Shown: positions 1 to 7,912 of the stretch, piece by piece
How the letters are laid out: every line of letters starts with the position of its first letter
Numbering within the stretch: position 1 is the stretch's first letter
Assembly: GCA_002707085.1 (NCBI GenBank)
Contig: PALY01000016.1
Span: forward strand, 36,165 to 48,739
Source of the DNA: Deltaproteobacteria bacterium
Lineage (GTDB): Bacteria; Myxococcota_A; UBA796
Length of the DNA: 12,575 nt
Direction: 5' to 3'
The notes under the pieces: generated by a model
What the model was told of the DNA's origin: nothing
Database searches by the model: none
Seen by the model: only the letters and a program-made list of their open reading frames with translations
Made by a program: the position numbers and the translations under genes

Positions 1-975
1 CGAGAATCTGCGCCCGCACCCGCACCCAAAGTGGAACCCAAAAAAGAGGCCCCTGCAGGTGACGACCCCATCTGGTCGCTTCCTCCTGAAGATCCGCGCT
101 TGCGCTACGCACTGTTGGTTGAAACATACCCAGAAGGGTTGCGGGAACGATTGGTGGCTTTGGGTGGTGATTTTGCCAAAGCGGCCCTGCTTACACAGGA
201 TGGTCAGCCGGAAGCGGCGGTCAAGGCCCTATCGCCTTTTATCGAACAAGATGATGTTGCCCGATATGAGCGAGCAAAGGCCGCACTCGCAGCCAATCAG
301 ATTCCAGCCGCAACCAGTGACTTGTTGCGATTCGGAGAGGTTGTCGGACATCAACGAATTGGCCAAAACCATTCGGCTGCAATGATGGCAAGCAACTTGG
401 TGCGGATAGATAGAGCCGAGTTGGCTTTGGAAAAAATTGTTCCAGAGATCGAACGGGCAAGCAATTCCCATGACGAAACCATGATGCGAAACTTAGAGGC
501 CCAAATCTTGTTCGTTCTGGGTCGTGATGAAGAGGCAGACACCAAAGCAACCGCGCTGCTTCGAGATGCTTCCCGAGACATGGGCTTGGTGAAATTGCTA
601 AGCCGCATTCGCGATCGAAGAGGACAACGAATCAGCGCAATGGCCATCTTGGAAGATGGGCTGAATCGCTGCTGCTCAGCACCCGGAAAGTGTGGCTCTC
701 AACCGCTCGATATCGAGGCTGTGACCATGCTTGCAGGGATGTACCTTGAAGACAATATAGAACCCAAACGTTCTGCAGAACTCCTGAAAGATCTTCAACA
801 GCACAACAAAAACCCGGGTTGGAACGACGCCTACCTTTCTGCACTCAGCGCCCGAAACAGTGGCGGTGCCGATCTCAACAAACGGGTCAACCAACTGGCT
901 CAATCATTGCGACCAGACGATCCTCGAATGGAAAAATTACGTACGGCTTTTCCTGAGTCATTGGTCAGCGCCTGA
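1..975 (+). CDS. Helical-repeat (TPR-like) protein, 3' part; 5' end outside window
   Basis: The frame is open from base 1 to the TGA at 973-975, so the gene probably begins upstream; a GTG at 31 is only an internal candidate start and has no clear ribosome site. The visible N-terminus is a Pro/Ala/Lys-rich linker, followed by about 280 residues of Ala/Leu-rich amphipathic helices with spacing like tetratricopeptide (TPR) repeats, for example the stretches around residues 60-70, 125-140 and 153-178 (counted from 31). A loop at residues 214-221 carries CC-x5-C (NRCCSAPGKCG), followed by a helix pair. No catalytic motif is visible. The family usually serves as a protein-interaction scaffold; the linker could join it to an upstream membrane anchor or lipoprotein signal (inference). 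It converges with trmH and overlaps it by 18 bases. Function unknown; TPR assignment is by helical pattern only. Confidence 0.75.
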   Translation, partial: RESAPAPAPKVEPKKEAPAGDDPIWSLPPEDPRLRYALLVETYPEGLRERLVALGGDFAKAALLTQDGQPEAAVKALSPFIEQDDVARYERAKAALAANQIPAATSDLLRFGEVVGHQRIGQNHSAAMMASNLVRIDRAELALEKIVPEIERASNSHDETMMRNLEAQILFVLGRDEEADTKATALLRDASRDMGLVKLLSRIRDRRGQRISAMAILEDGLNRCCSAPGKCGSQPLDIEAVTMLAGMYLEDNIEPKRSAELLKDLQQHNKNPGWNDAYLSALSARNSGGADLNKRVNQLAQSLRPDDPRMEKLRTAFPESLVSA

Positions 976-1587
976 TGGAGATTTAGTTCGAAGTGCAATT
1001 CCTCTGCGGGATTCAATCTCTCGATGCATCCACTCTTCAAAAAAAGAATCTTTGCGTTCCTCGGGCAAGTCTCCGTCGCCTATTTTTTCTCGACGACGCT
1101 CTGTCACTCGCTGGAGAATGCACGCTGCTGCAACTGATACGTTTAATGATTCGGTCACGCCGCGCATGGGAACACAGATGGCACCATCTGCCAAAGCCCG
1201 CGCCTCATCGCTAACTCCCGTCAATTCTGCGCCCATTAAGATCGCAACAGGACCGTCTAGGGGAAGGGAGTCCGGTGAGTGAGCACCTTCCATCAAATCA
1301 GCCACATAGATCGAAAATCCACGCTGCTTCAAATCCATCACGGCAGATTCGGTGGTCTCGTGATGATGAATATCCAACCATCGCTCCGCACCACGCGCAG
1401 CCCCTTTTGATGGACGAAAATTACCCCTGACCAGATGAACTTCGTGTACACCAAAGCATTCACAGCTTCTCATAATGGCGGAAGAATTGTGACGTCGTCG
1501 GACCGCTTCAAGAATCACGACCACAGAACCAAGGCGTGAGTCCAACATGCGGCGTACGCGCGCCTGACGCTTCTCTGTAATTGTCAC
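958..1587 (-). CDS. trmH: tRNA (guanosine-18-2'-O)-methyltransferase TrmH (SpoU family)
   Basis: Predicted to transfer a methyl group from S-adenosylmethionine to the 2'-OH of G18 in the D-loop of tRNA, acting in the cytoplasm as a SPOUT-fold dimer. All three SPOUT motifs are present: motif 1 with the catalytic-type arginine in NSSAIMRSCECFG (Arg40), motif 2 ILMGAELTGVS (residues 116-126) and motif 3 VPMRGVTESLNVSVAAA (139-155), where the knot binds the cofactor. The N-terminal Arg-rich helix and the charged C-terminal helix resemble E. coli TrmH, and 209 aa compares with 229 aa there. The start is GTG at 1587, whose last two bases lie in the TGA of the upstream gene (GTGA overlap), so translation is probably coupled. 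The 3' end overlaps the convergent helical-repeat gene by 18 bases. A related SpoU enzyme with another target is possible, but the alignment over the whole length favours TrmH. Confidence 0.9.
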   Translation of the reverse strand: MTITEKRQARVRRMLDSRLGSVVVILEAVRRRHNSSAIMRSCECFGVHEVHLVRGNFRPSKGAARGAERWLDIHHHETTESAVMDLKQRGFSIYVADLMEGAHSPDSLPLDGPVAILMGAELTGVSDEARALADGAICVPMRGVTESLNVSVAAACILQRVTERRREKIGDGDLPEERKDSFFEEWMHREIESRRGIALRTKSPSGADQ

Positions 1588-2399
1588 TGTTGTTTATACA
1601 GCGTCAACCGAGCGCCTGCGTACGGAACAGAAAGCGTGCTGGATGTCAGCATATAAGGAAGATTTGATCCCCCTTTTTCGATGTCCATCCGCATCAAGCC
1701 CTCGCGTGTCGCCCAATTCCCTTGATCAACGGTTTCTCCTGCATCCGTCGTACCTTGTATCCGCAACTCACCATTGCTCTCAAAGTAAAAACGCAGGCGA
1801 GTAGAGACACCCCGCAAGCGGGCATTGCATTCCCAACGACCGACAACCGCAGAATCTTGGGCCCATGGTGTTTGGTTCGTCGCTGTACCCCAACCACCGG
1901 TACTTGGTGTATTCAAAGCTCCGACCTCTCCCCAAGGAGAGCCGTCATTTCCGGCAGTCAGCACCTGTTTTTCGCCCCACGAAATTGTGGAGGGGGTGGG
2001 CGACAAAGACTGAAGCAGTGCGTCGGGGTCTATGTTCTGGGCGTGCTCTTGACCCACCAAAACCACCCACCAGATCACATTCTTGGCTTCCCAATATAGT
2101 CGAGCTCGCCCCAGGCGCTCGGGTCCAACCAAGTTCACATGACCGTTTTGCTCAAGACCAAAACGTTCGATTGCAATGCCTTTCTCTAGCAGCTTTGCAA
2201 CCAACTCCTCTGGTTTCCCATTGCCTCCAGCAATCCGAAACTCCAAAATATCGCCCTTGGCGGGATCGGACTCATCGAGAACCGCTCGGTCCGGAGACAC
2301 CCGAGTCCAACCGATGGGCGGAGCCAAAGCAAAAATGCTCGGAGAAAACAAGAACAGAAGAAATGGGATCAAACGCTTCACGGGACGGTAATGTAGCAC
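1584..2399 (-). CDS. Secreted two-domain protein of unknown function
   Basis: I do not recognise a named family. The N-terminus is a good signal peptide: KRLIPFLLFLFSPSIFALA, with likely cleavage after ALA, so the protein should be exported. The start used is GTG 2399; a second in-frame GTG at 2381 would begin directly at KRLIPF and gives a more compact signal peptide; neither has a convincing Shine-Dalgarno. Residues about 27-140 form a mixed domain with a WTR...LEFRI strand pattern. A Trp/Gly/Asn-rich low-complexity linker follows (about 140-184). Residues 185-271 form a compact beta domain beginning VVGRWECNARL, with alternating strands (LRFYF, GELRIQG, GNWA, LMRMDI, TLSVPYAG, LTLY) like small lipocalin-like 'GTW' barrels. 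It overlaps trmH by four bases, so the two are probably co-transcribed, although no functional link is obvious. It diverges from the thioredoxin gene. Confidence 0.8.
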   Translation of the reverse strand: MLHYRPVKRLIPFLLFLFSPSIFALAPPIGWTRVSPDRAVLDESDPAKGDILEFRIAGGNGKPEELVAKLLEKGIAIERFGLEQNGHVNLVGPERLGRARLYWEAKNVIWWVVLVGQEHAQNIDPDALLQSLSPTPSTISWGEKQVLTAGNDGSPWGEVGALNTPSTGGWGTATNQTPWAQDSAVVGRWECNARLRGVSTRLRFYFESNGELRIQGTTDAGETVDQGNWATREGLMRMDIEKGGSNLPYMLTSSTLSVPYAGARLTLYKQQ

Positions 2400-2443
2400 G
2401 ATGATTGGTCGTCAATGTAGAAAGAAAGCTTTATGGGACCCTC

Positions 2444-2929
2444 ATGAAGCGAATGCTGAAAGACTGGGCCATCGCACTGCTACTCGGCGCAGCTGTGTTT
2501 ATGGGAATTCGTCTGCTCCAACCAAAGCCCAATATTCCAGAAGAAGCGCCCTCTTTCTCTGTTCAAACCTTAGAGGGCGAAACCATCGATCTGGCCAGCC
2601 TTCGCGGGCGACCCGTGGTCTTGAATTTTTGGGCCACATGGTGTGGCCCCTGCCGATCAGAAGTCCCAGCCTTTTCCAGGTTCGCCCAAACACACCCAGA
2701 AATACCGGTTCTGGGTCTTTCCGTAGACACGGTGTCCCAATCAAAAGTTCGGGCGATCGCGAAGCAATGGGGCATCACATACCCTGTGGCGATGGCCAGC
2801 CCCAAACTCCAGCAAACGTACGACATCTCTACACTGCCCACGACCATCGTGATCGCTCCTGATGGCAAAGTCGCAGACATACACGTAGGAACAATGTCTG
2901 AAAGTCAGCTGGTGCGTGCAACGCGCTAA
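2444..2929 (+). CDS. Membrane-anchored TlpA/ResA-like thioredoxin
   Basis: A thiol-disulfide oxidoreductase expected to face the periplasm, anchored by one N-terminal helix (ALLLGAAVFMGIRLL, residues about 10-25) preceded by Lys/Arg. The thioredoxin fold spans about 34-161: the strand VVLNFWATWCGPC with the redox motif CGPC at 67-70, and the cis-proline loop STLPTT (Pro132). The family (TlpA, ResA, CcmG) typically reduces apocytochrome c or copper-chaperone thiols, but no cytochrome c biogenesis gene lies nearby, so the substrate is unknown. The frame is open from 2405 with an earlier possible start, but ATG 2444 gives the classic short basic n-region before the anchor; ATG 2453 is also possible. 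The stop overlaps the stop of the convergent aat gene. The spacer to the divergent secreted protein gene is only about 45 bases and must contain both promoters. Confidence 0.88.
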   Translation: MKRMLKDWAIALLLGAAVFMGIRLLQPKPNIPEEAPSFSVQTLEGETIDLASLRGRPVVLNFWATWCGPCRSEVPAFSRFAQTHPEIPVLGLSVDTVSQSKVRAIAKQWGITYPVAMASPKLQQTYDISTLPTTIVIAPDGKVADIHVGTMSESQLVRATR

Positions 2930-3630
2930 ACGGGGGAAAACCCCGAATCAAACGACCATGGCCCCATGCGTTCTGGGGCTGCTGTAGCCACCGCCAACTG
3001 GTCCAGGTATTGCTCGCGATCAATCTCTACGGCGCCCAGGCGTGCCAGCGTATCGGTTCGAACTTGGGCATCAACCAAAGTGAAACCCCAAATCGCCAAT
3101 TGGCGAACCAGCCAAATGAGTCCCGTCTTCGATGCGTCAGAGGCGCGCGAAAACATACTCTCACCTGCAAAAAGTTGGCCTATGGCGACCCCATACAACC
3201 CCCCAACCAATTCCTCGTCCAGCCAAACTTCTACAGAGTGGGCATATCCGGCATGGTGCAAATCGATATATGCAGACCTCATGTCCTCTGTAATCCAAGT
3301 GTCGTCCTGACCCGGCCGTGGAGTATGTTTGCATCCGTCTATGACCGACGGAAAATCCACATCAAGGGTGACGCGGTATCGGCCTTTTCGCAGTGTCTTG
3401 CCCAAAGAACGACCAATCCTCAAATCTCTTGGGTCCAACACACAACGGGGGTTCGGTGAAAACCACAAGATGGGTTGGTCTTCTGCATACCATGGGAAAA
3501 TTCCATTCCTGTAGGCCAACAACAGGCGGTCGACTGTCAGATCGCCCCCCACACCCAACAGGCCCGAAGGTTCAGCCAAGCTGGGATGCGGAAACAAGAG
3601 TTCATCTTTGGGTATACGGTATACAGCCAC
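2926..3630 (-). CDS. aat: Leucyl/phenylalanyl-tRNA--protein transferase
   Basis: Transfers Leu or Phe from aminoacyl-tRNA to the N-terminal Lys or Arg of proteins, making them N-degrons for ClpS-ClpAP in the cytoplasm. The family signature is complete: GLLGVGGDL (residues 23-31), YRNGIFPWY (40-48) followed by PILWFSPNPR (53-62), TWITEDM (111-117), HSVEVW (131-136), LVGGLYGVAIGQLF (141-154) and GESMFSRASDASKT (156-169), then a LGAVEI segment (198-203). Length 234 aa is the same as E. coli Aat. The start is GTG 3630, giving MAVYRIP, a common N-terminus in this family. It is convergent with the thioredoxin gene (stop codons overlap) and divergent from the B3/B4 gene; the parS-like palindrome lies 34-53 bases upstream of its start. 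No clpA or clpS is in view. Confidence 0.96.
   Translation of the reverse strand: MAVYRIPKDELLFPHPSLAEPSGLLGVGGDLTVDRLLLAYRNGIFPWYAEDQPILWFSPNPRCVLDPRDLRIGRSLGKTLRKGRYRVTLDVDFPSVIDGCKHTPRPGQDDTWITEDMRSAYIDLHHAGYAHSVEVWLDEELVGGLYGVAIGQLFAGESMFSRASDASKTGLIWLVRQLAIWGFTLVDAQVRTDTLARLGAVEIDREQYLDQLAVATAAPERMGPWSFDSGFSPV
2931..2945. terminator. Short GC hairpin at convergent tlpA-like/aat junction
   Basis: A perfect 5-bp stem CGGGG/CCCCG encloses GAAAA two bases after the thioredoxin stop codon; the same bases encode the last residues of aat. On the minus strand it is followed by GTTTAG, on the plus strand there is no T-run, so it is at best a weak bidirectional terminator. Free energy was not calculated. 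Confidence 0.3.
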
Positions 3631-3663
3631 GGCATTAGCCTACCGAACGCGACTTCTGTCTGT

Positions 3664-3683
3664 GATGTTCCACGTGGAACATC
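3664..3683. promoter_or_regulatory. parS: parS-like ParB-binding palindrome
   Basis: GATGTTCCACGTGGAACATC is a perfect 20-bp inverted repeat. Its inner 16 bp (3666-3681, TGTTCCACGTGGAACA) match the bacterial centromere motif parS; they differ from the classic TGTTTCACGTGAAACA form only by one symmetrical change in each half (T to C and A to G). ParB loads on such sites as a CTP-dependent clamp to segregate the chromosome origin region. The site sits in the 83-base gap between the divergent genes aat and the B3/B4 protein, so it escapes coding constraint. It may also influence those promoters. The match is direct; binding by ParB is inferred, and no parA/parB is in the window. Confidence 0.8.
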
Positions 3684-3713
3684 TGTTCGATTTCATTCAA
3701 CCAAGACTTGCAT

Positions 3714-4370
3714 ATGTACATGACCATAGAGCCTCACCCTCTTCTTGAAACCATCATTTTGTCTACCCAATGGCCCGCACCATTGGGAGAGATCGCCACA
3801 CTTTCCGATCTTGATGTGTGGTTCAGTGCCGGGGCAAACCCTCCCTTGGCCAGACCCGACGAAGTCAAACCCACCATCCGTGACTTGCTGCGTTTTGGAG
3901 GGTTCAAGCCAACGGGTCGAAGTAAACCTGCAAGTGAGTATCTGCTGGGTGCATTGGAAAAAGAGCGGTTGGGCAGTATCAATGCCGCAGTCGACGCGTG
4001 CAATGTTGCCAGCCTCCATTCAGGGCTACCCATCAGTGTTGTCGATGCCGACCTGGGACAAGCCCCATGGCGAATCGGTCTTGCGGAAAAGGGAACCAGC
4101 TATGTGTTCAACCCCACGGGACAAGTCATCGATATCGGAGGACTGGTCGTTTTGTGGGATGCGCTTGGCCCTTGTGGTGGACCCGTGAAAGACTCGCAGC
4201 GAACAAAAACTCATCCGGAAACAAGAAACACCTTGTCTGTAATATGGGGAAGCCGCGATTTACCCGACCGTACATCTCAAACGGCCGATTTTTATGCTTC
4301 CTTGATTCGAAATCTCGGAGGTGAAATCACCGAGATCAGGCAAGCAGCGCCATCAGATCATCTCGGGTAA
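3714..4370 (+). CDS. Stand-alone B3/B4 domain protein (PheT editing-domain fold)
   Basis: Resembles the B3/4 domain of the phenylalanyl-tRNA synthetase beta subunit, as found in free-standing COG3382-type proteins. The family core is clear: [20 protein letters not shown] (about residues 62-81), then a [20 protein letters not shown] stretch (about 86-105) and the following VVDADLG. In PheT this domain hydrolyses Tyr-tRNA(Phe); free-standing members are poorly characterised and may edit mischarged tRNA or bind tRNA/tRNA-like molecules (inference). Three starts are in frame: TTG 3708, ATG 3714 and ATG 3720. I chose 3714 because AAGA at 3703-3706 lies seven bases before it; confidence in this is modest. 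About 218 aa, full length for the family. The last 35 bases overlap the end of the convergent SNF2 gene, and the parS-like palindrome is 31-50 bases upstream. Confidence 0.85.
   Translation: MYMTIEPHPLLETIILSTQWPAPLGEIATLSDLDVWFSAGANPPLARPDEVKPTIRDLLRFGGFKPTGRSKPASEYLLGALEKERLGSINAAVDACNVASLHSGLPISVVDADLGQAPWRIGLAEKGTSYVFNPTGQVIDIGGLVVLWDALGPCGGPVKDSQRTKTHPETRNTLSVIWGSRDLPDRTSQTADFYASLIRNLGGEITEIRQAAPSDHLG
4312..4336 (-). terminator. Hairpin directly after SNF2 helicase stop
   Basis: An inverted repeat ATCTCGG...CCGAGAT (7-bp stem, 11-base loop, with an inner alternative GGTG/CACC stem) starts at the last base of the helicase TGA and lies inside the 3' coding end of the B3/B4 gene. In minus-strand RNA the stem is followed by TTCGAATC, which is not a strong U-tract, so it may be a weak terminator or a 3'-end stabiliser for the minus-strand gene run. 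Confidence 0.4.
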
Positions 4371-7200
4371 TTCCTGCCGCTTGATCTGCTGCACCCAGTG
4401 CTGCATCAGCCAACGCTCTCTTGCGTTTCTGCAAGCTCAAGATGCGTTCTTCAACGGTATCTTCAGCAACCATTCGATACACCAAAACCGGTTTATCTTG
4501 ACCAATCCGATGGGTCCGATCAGCGGCCTGATCTTCAACCGCAGGGTTCCACCACGGGTCCATCAAGAAAACATGATCGGCAGCCGTCAAGTTCAACCCT
4601 GTACCACCCGCCTTGAGGCTGACCAACATCACAGGAGGGCCACTCTCTGACTGGAATGCATCAACGATTCCCTGTCGGTCACGGGTTTGGCCATCCAAAC
4701 GAACAAAGTCGATGCCCTCTTCTTTGAAATGCGGCTCGATAAGATTCAATAAACCCGTCCATTGGGAGAACACAAGAGACTTGTGACCTTCCGCAATGAC
4801 GGATTCCAAGGTGTCGAGCAACAGTTCGACTTTAGATGAACAATCCGCTTCTTGGCCTGGCACCAAGGCCGAGTGACACGAGGCTTGTCGCAGGCGAAGC
4901 AGGGCTTCCAAAGCAGCCATCACATTCCCAGAGCCAGCACGTTCGACCATCTTGGTTTGAGTGGCAACACGCACCGTGTTGTAGACCGCTCTTTCTGCGG
5001 ATGACAACTGACAACGAAGAACCAGATCCGTTCTTGGAGGAAGCTCCGGAGCCACTTCTTTCTTCAATCTTCGCAAGATGAACGGACGAATTCGATCACG
5101 CAAATGAGCTGCCACTCCGGAATCGCCTCGAGCCACTGGCTGTGCATAGCGCTCGTCGAAGTCTTTTCTTCCTCCCAGCAGCCCTGGGTTTACGAAATGG
5201 ATTTGACTCCACAGTTCATCGAGTCGGTTTTCTACCGGTGTGCCGGTCAACGTGACCCGGAATTCAGCGTCGATCTTAAATGCCGCTTGGGCAACCTGGG
5301 ACTGGGGATTCTTGATGGCTTGGGCTTCATCCAAGATCACCATCTTCCATTTATGTTTGCCCAAAGTCTCCTGATCTTGCCGCATAAGAGCGTAGGTGGT
5401 GATGACCACGTCTGCCGTCTTGTCCAGCTTTCTATCGGGACCATGGTAGATGCTGACCTTGAGCGAAGAGCGGAATCGGTTGGCTTCGATTTCCCAGTTT
5501 CTCAAAACCGATCTTGGGGCCACAACCAATGTGTTGGTTTCAATCATGCACAAAGCCTGCACGGTTTTGCCCAGCCCCATGTCGTCTGCCAACACACCAC
5601 CCATTCCCGCTTCACGAAGGAATGTGAGCCAGTTGATGCCCACTTGTTGATAGGCCCGAAGGTCGCCATCAAAATCTTCAGGAAGGGGCGCTTCTGGAAT
5701 GCCTTCAAAATTGCCAACCAATGCCCGAATACCATCCAATCCTGGTGGAGGCGGGTGGTCCAATTCTTCACACAAGCGGGCCAGATCAAACAAGGCATGA
5801 CGAGCCACACGGCCCGTACTGTCTCTCGCAGCCAATAGATCGGCCAGACGATCACCGTACTGATCGAGCCAATCAAGAGGTAGAGGGGCCCAGCCGCCAT
5901 TTGGCATCGATACCAGATCGTCTCCAGATACCCAGGCAGCAATCACCTTCTCGGGGTTCGCACCACCCATGTCAGCGTTTATTCGATCACCTTCAATCTG
6001 AATGGAAGGAACGATGGCATCAACGCGACGGAACTTCTTGATCCCTGTGCCAGAAACATCCCCTGAGAAAGCTTGAACCCTGTCGGCAAATCGTACCGCA
6101 GCCATACCTTGCAATCGGGTTTCAACACCCACCGCCATCCGCATTTCCTCGCCCAGTTGACGGACCAACCTTTGTTCTGAACGTGGAGAACGAATGGGAA
6201 CCGTGTCTCCCAAAATTTCAAGTTCGCCTCGGACAAGCCGCGCCCGCGGTGGGTCGCCATAGACAATGGCTGGAGTCACAACAAGGAATTCACCCTGTTT
6301 GGATGTTTCAAGAACCAGCCGAGGAGGGCTGTCATCCACTTTCGGCAGTCGTTTGGTTCGAATATGAACCGGAATCTTGCTTTGAAGTCGCGGCAACATA
6401 TCGCTGACGAGTTGTCCAACTTCATCAATCGTGAACACAACACCACGGGACAACACTTGACGCTGTTCTCTGGATAGTCCGCCATCGCCGATGTAATGAA
6501 GGAATTCGTCGCAGCGAACCACTCCGTTCGAAAATACTTCTTGGATTGCGGGATCCCGAACGATTCGCAATCGAAAACCTTCCGCGTGATCTTCTACCCA
6601 ACCGTTGGGAACCACAGGCTCCTGGGAAATGGAAATCTTTTCGCCATCCAATGAGACATCGGAACAATCACTTAAAGCGCGGAATAATCTTGGGAGCCGT
6701 TCCCGAGGAATGGGTCCTCCAAAACGAAAAGCAAGAGCTGTCTCTACTGCTTTATCCTCATCTGTGAACGACAAACGACTGGGTCCATTGTGTTGCCCTG
6801 ACAGCGTTCCTGTCAGTGCAGGTTCATCTTTTCCATCTGCCACAACACGCTGTAAACAAAGCACTCTGCCTTCACGTGTCAGGCGATACCCCACAGCTGC
6901 CATTTTCGTGCTGGCGGCAAGCAATGAAACACCTTCTTCTTTGGCTCTACGGGCCGCTATCGCTCCAGCCACAATGTGAACGCATGGCCGAAGCGTGGCC
7001 GCACAATCACAAGACCAATCGGGATCGGAGGGCCACAAATGAACCGTAGCAGGGTCGGCTCTCCCTGCCGGCATAACGGATAATACTATTTCATCCTCAC
7101 TTTCACTCAAGGCCATGACACGGTCGTCTCTGACCAGTTCAACTCCCCGAGACCAAATGTCCTCTCGGGCAACTTTCCGCACAGCATCGAAAATGGGCAT
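4336..7200 (-). CDS. SWIM zinc-finger SNF2-family helicase/ATPase
   Basis: A 954-aa DNA-dependent ATPase of the SNF2 (RapA/HepA-related) type. Residues 64-75 hold a SWIM zinc-finger CxC-x6-CxH ([12 protein letters not shown]), a nucleic-acid or protein binding module. About 85-500 is a long region of no recognised motif. The two RecA-like lobes follow: motif [11 protein letters not shown] (537-546), motif II DEAQ (624-627), motif III LTGTP (651-655), [10 protein letters not shown] (707-716), FSQWTGLL, then GGTGLNL (865-871) and motif [13 protein letters not shown] (891-901). All ATPase motifs look intact. The frame opens at TTG 7215, but ATG 7200 has GGAGAG seven bases upstream and begins [11 protein letters not shown], the usual start of SWIM proteins. 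It follows the glycosyltransferase gene by 40 bases and probably shares its transcript. Substrate is unknown: it may recycle RNA polymerase, remodel DNA-bound protein or act in repair. Confidence 0.93.
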   Translation of the reverse strand: MPIFDAVRKVAREDIWSRGVELVRDDRVMALSESEDEIVLSVMPAGRADPATVHLWPSDPDWSCDCAATLRPCVHIVAGAIAARRAKEEGVSLLAASTKMAAVGYRLTREGRVLCLQRVVADGKDEPALTGTLSGQHNGPSRLSFTDEDKAVETALAFRFGGPIPRERLPRLFRALSDCSDVSLDGEKISISQEPVVPNGWVEDHAEGFRLRIVRDPAIQEVFSNGVVRCDEFLHYIGDGGLSREQRQVLSRGVVFTIDEVGQLVSDMLPRLQSKIPVHIRTKRLPKVDDSPPRLVLETSKQGEFLVVTPAIVYGDPPRARLVRGELEILGDTVPIRSPRSEQRLVRQLGEEMRMAVGVETRLQGMAAVRFADRVQAFSGDVSGTGIKKFRRVDAIVPSIQIEGDRINADMGGANPEKVIAAWVSGDDLVSMPNGGWAPLPLDWLDQYGDRLADLLAARDSTGRVARHALFDLARLCEELDHPPPPGLDGIRALVGNFEGIPEAPLPEDFDGDLRAYQQVGINWLTFLREAGMGGVLADDMGLGKTVQALCMIETNTLVVAPRSVLRNWEIEANRFRSSLKVSIYHGPDRKLDKTADVVITTYALMRQDQETLGKHKWKMVILDEAQAIKNPQSQVAQAAFKIDAEFRVTLTGTPVENRLDELWSQIHFVNPGLLGGRKDFDERYAQPVARGDSGVAAHLRDRIRPFILRRLKKEVAPELPPRTDLVLRCQLSSAERAVYNTVRVATQTKMVERAGSGNVMAALEALLRLRQASCHSALVPGQEADCSSKVELLLDTLESVIAEGHKSLVFSQWTGLLNLIEPHFKEEGIDFVRLDGQTRDRQGIVDAFQSESGPPVMLVSLKAGGTGLNLTAADHVFLMDPWWNPAVEDQAADRTHRIGQDKPVLVYRMVAEDTVEERILSLQKRKRALADAALGAADQAAGITRDDLMALLA

Positions 7201-7207
7201 CGAAACG

Positions 7208-7213
7208 CTCTCC
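7208..7213 (-). promoter_or_regulatory. Ribosome binding site of SNF2 gene
   Basis: Minus-strand GGAGAG lies seven bases before ATG 7200. It supports that start over the in-frame TTG at 7215, which it would partly lie inside. Confidence 0.65.
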
Positions 7214-7240
7214 AAACAGGACGTCTAACCCACTGGCTGA

Positions 7241-7912
7241 CTAACGCCGGTACTCCTTTGCTACAGCCATCATCGTTTGACCCGCATAGACAACGCTCCC
7301 CAAACCACCATGCATACTTGTACCTCCCATACGGGGAGACATACACACAGCCACCTCCTCAATCTTGAAGCCTTGGCGATGAAGTCGTACAAGTACGTTC
7401 GCATCCGTAAGCGTGACAGGAAAATCAAGTATCAACGACCGAACGACTTCTGGTTTCATCGCCTGAAAGCCACTGGATACATCGTGAATACGGCGTCCCA
7501 TAAATACAGAAGTGTATAGACCCATCATGGCGATGGCCCAACGACGAGAAAGAGGCCAACCCGGAGATGCTCCACCTGGGCTTAGTCTGCTCGCAATCAC
7601 CAAGTCTGCGTTTTCCAAACCTGCTCGCAACAAGGGGATGGCTTCGATCGGGTGTTGCCCATCTGCATCCATTTGTATCAAACACGATCCGTCATTCTTT
7701 TGTGCTGCATATCGATAGCCAGCCAGAAGAGCATGCCCATATCCGGGCTCACTTTCTATCACCGTTGCGCCTGCAGCCTTTGCCTGAGCCTCGGTTTCAT
7801 CGGTGCAGCCATTTACGACCACAACCACTTCATCATCTGGACACTGTGCAATTACAGATCGAACAATCGCCCCCACCCTGGGCGCCTCGTTTCGCGCAGG
7901 GATTAAAATCAC
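7241..7912 (-). CDS. Family 2 glycosyltransferase (dolichyl/polyprenyl-phosphate sugar synthase-like)
   Basis: A GT-A fold glycosyltransferase expected to move a sugar from a nucleotide donor to a polyprenyl phosphate or other acceptor at the inner face of the cytoplasmic membrane. Visible motifs: IPARNEA (4-10) at the first strand, VVNGCTDET (32-40), the metal-binding MDADGQH (DAD at 82-84), and HDVSSGFQAM (about 142-151), typical of the DPM1/polyprenyl-phosphate group. There is no C-terminal membrane pair, so at 223 aa it is the short soluble form. The start GTG 7912 overlaps the thiS stop (GTGA), implying translational coupling. Donor and acceptor cannot be read from sequence. Its place after pilT and thiS could mean a role in pilus or surface glycosylation, but that is only a neighbourhood guess. 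Confidence 0.9.
   Translation of the reverse strand: MILIPARNEAPRVGAIVRSVIAQCPDDEVVVVVNGCTDETEAQAKAAGATVIESEPGYGHALLAGYRYAAQKNDGSCLIQMDADGQHPIEAIPLLRAGLENADLVIASRLSPGGASPGWPLSRRWAIAMMGLYTSVFMGRRIHDVSSGFQAMKPEVVRSLILDFPVTLTDANVLVRLHRQGFKIEEVAVCMSPRMGGTSMHGGLGSVVYAGQTMMAVAKEYRR

Noticed and set aside
860..1282. 140-codon plus-strand frame across the helical-repeat/trmH junction
   Set aside because: It overlaps two well-supported genes and has no recognisable motif.
1865..2404. 179-codon plus-strand frame opposite the secreted protein gene
   Set aside because: Composition is Pro/Arg/Ser-rich and unlike a folded protein; the opposite strand has a signal peptide and coupling to trmH.
3612..3624. 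GTATACGGTATAC repeat at the start of aat as a possible operator
   Set aside because: It encodes the N-terminal VYRIP of Aat, a sequence typical of the family, so coding constraint explains it.
3631..3713. Possible small RNA or tRNA gene in the aat-B3/B4 gap
   Set aside because: Only 83 bases, no cloverleaf; the palindrome is too symmetric and loop-less for a normal RNA hairpin and fits a DNA-binding site better.
5104..5838. 244-codon plus-strand frame inside the SNF2 gene
   Set aside because: It lies wholly antisense to the conserved helicase core, shows no family motif and has no ribosome site.
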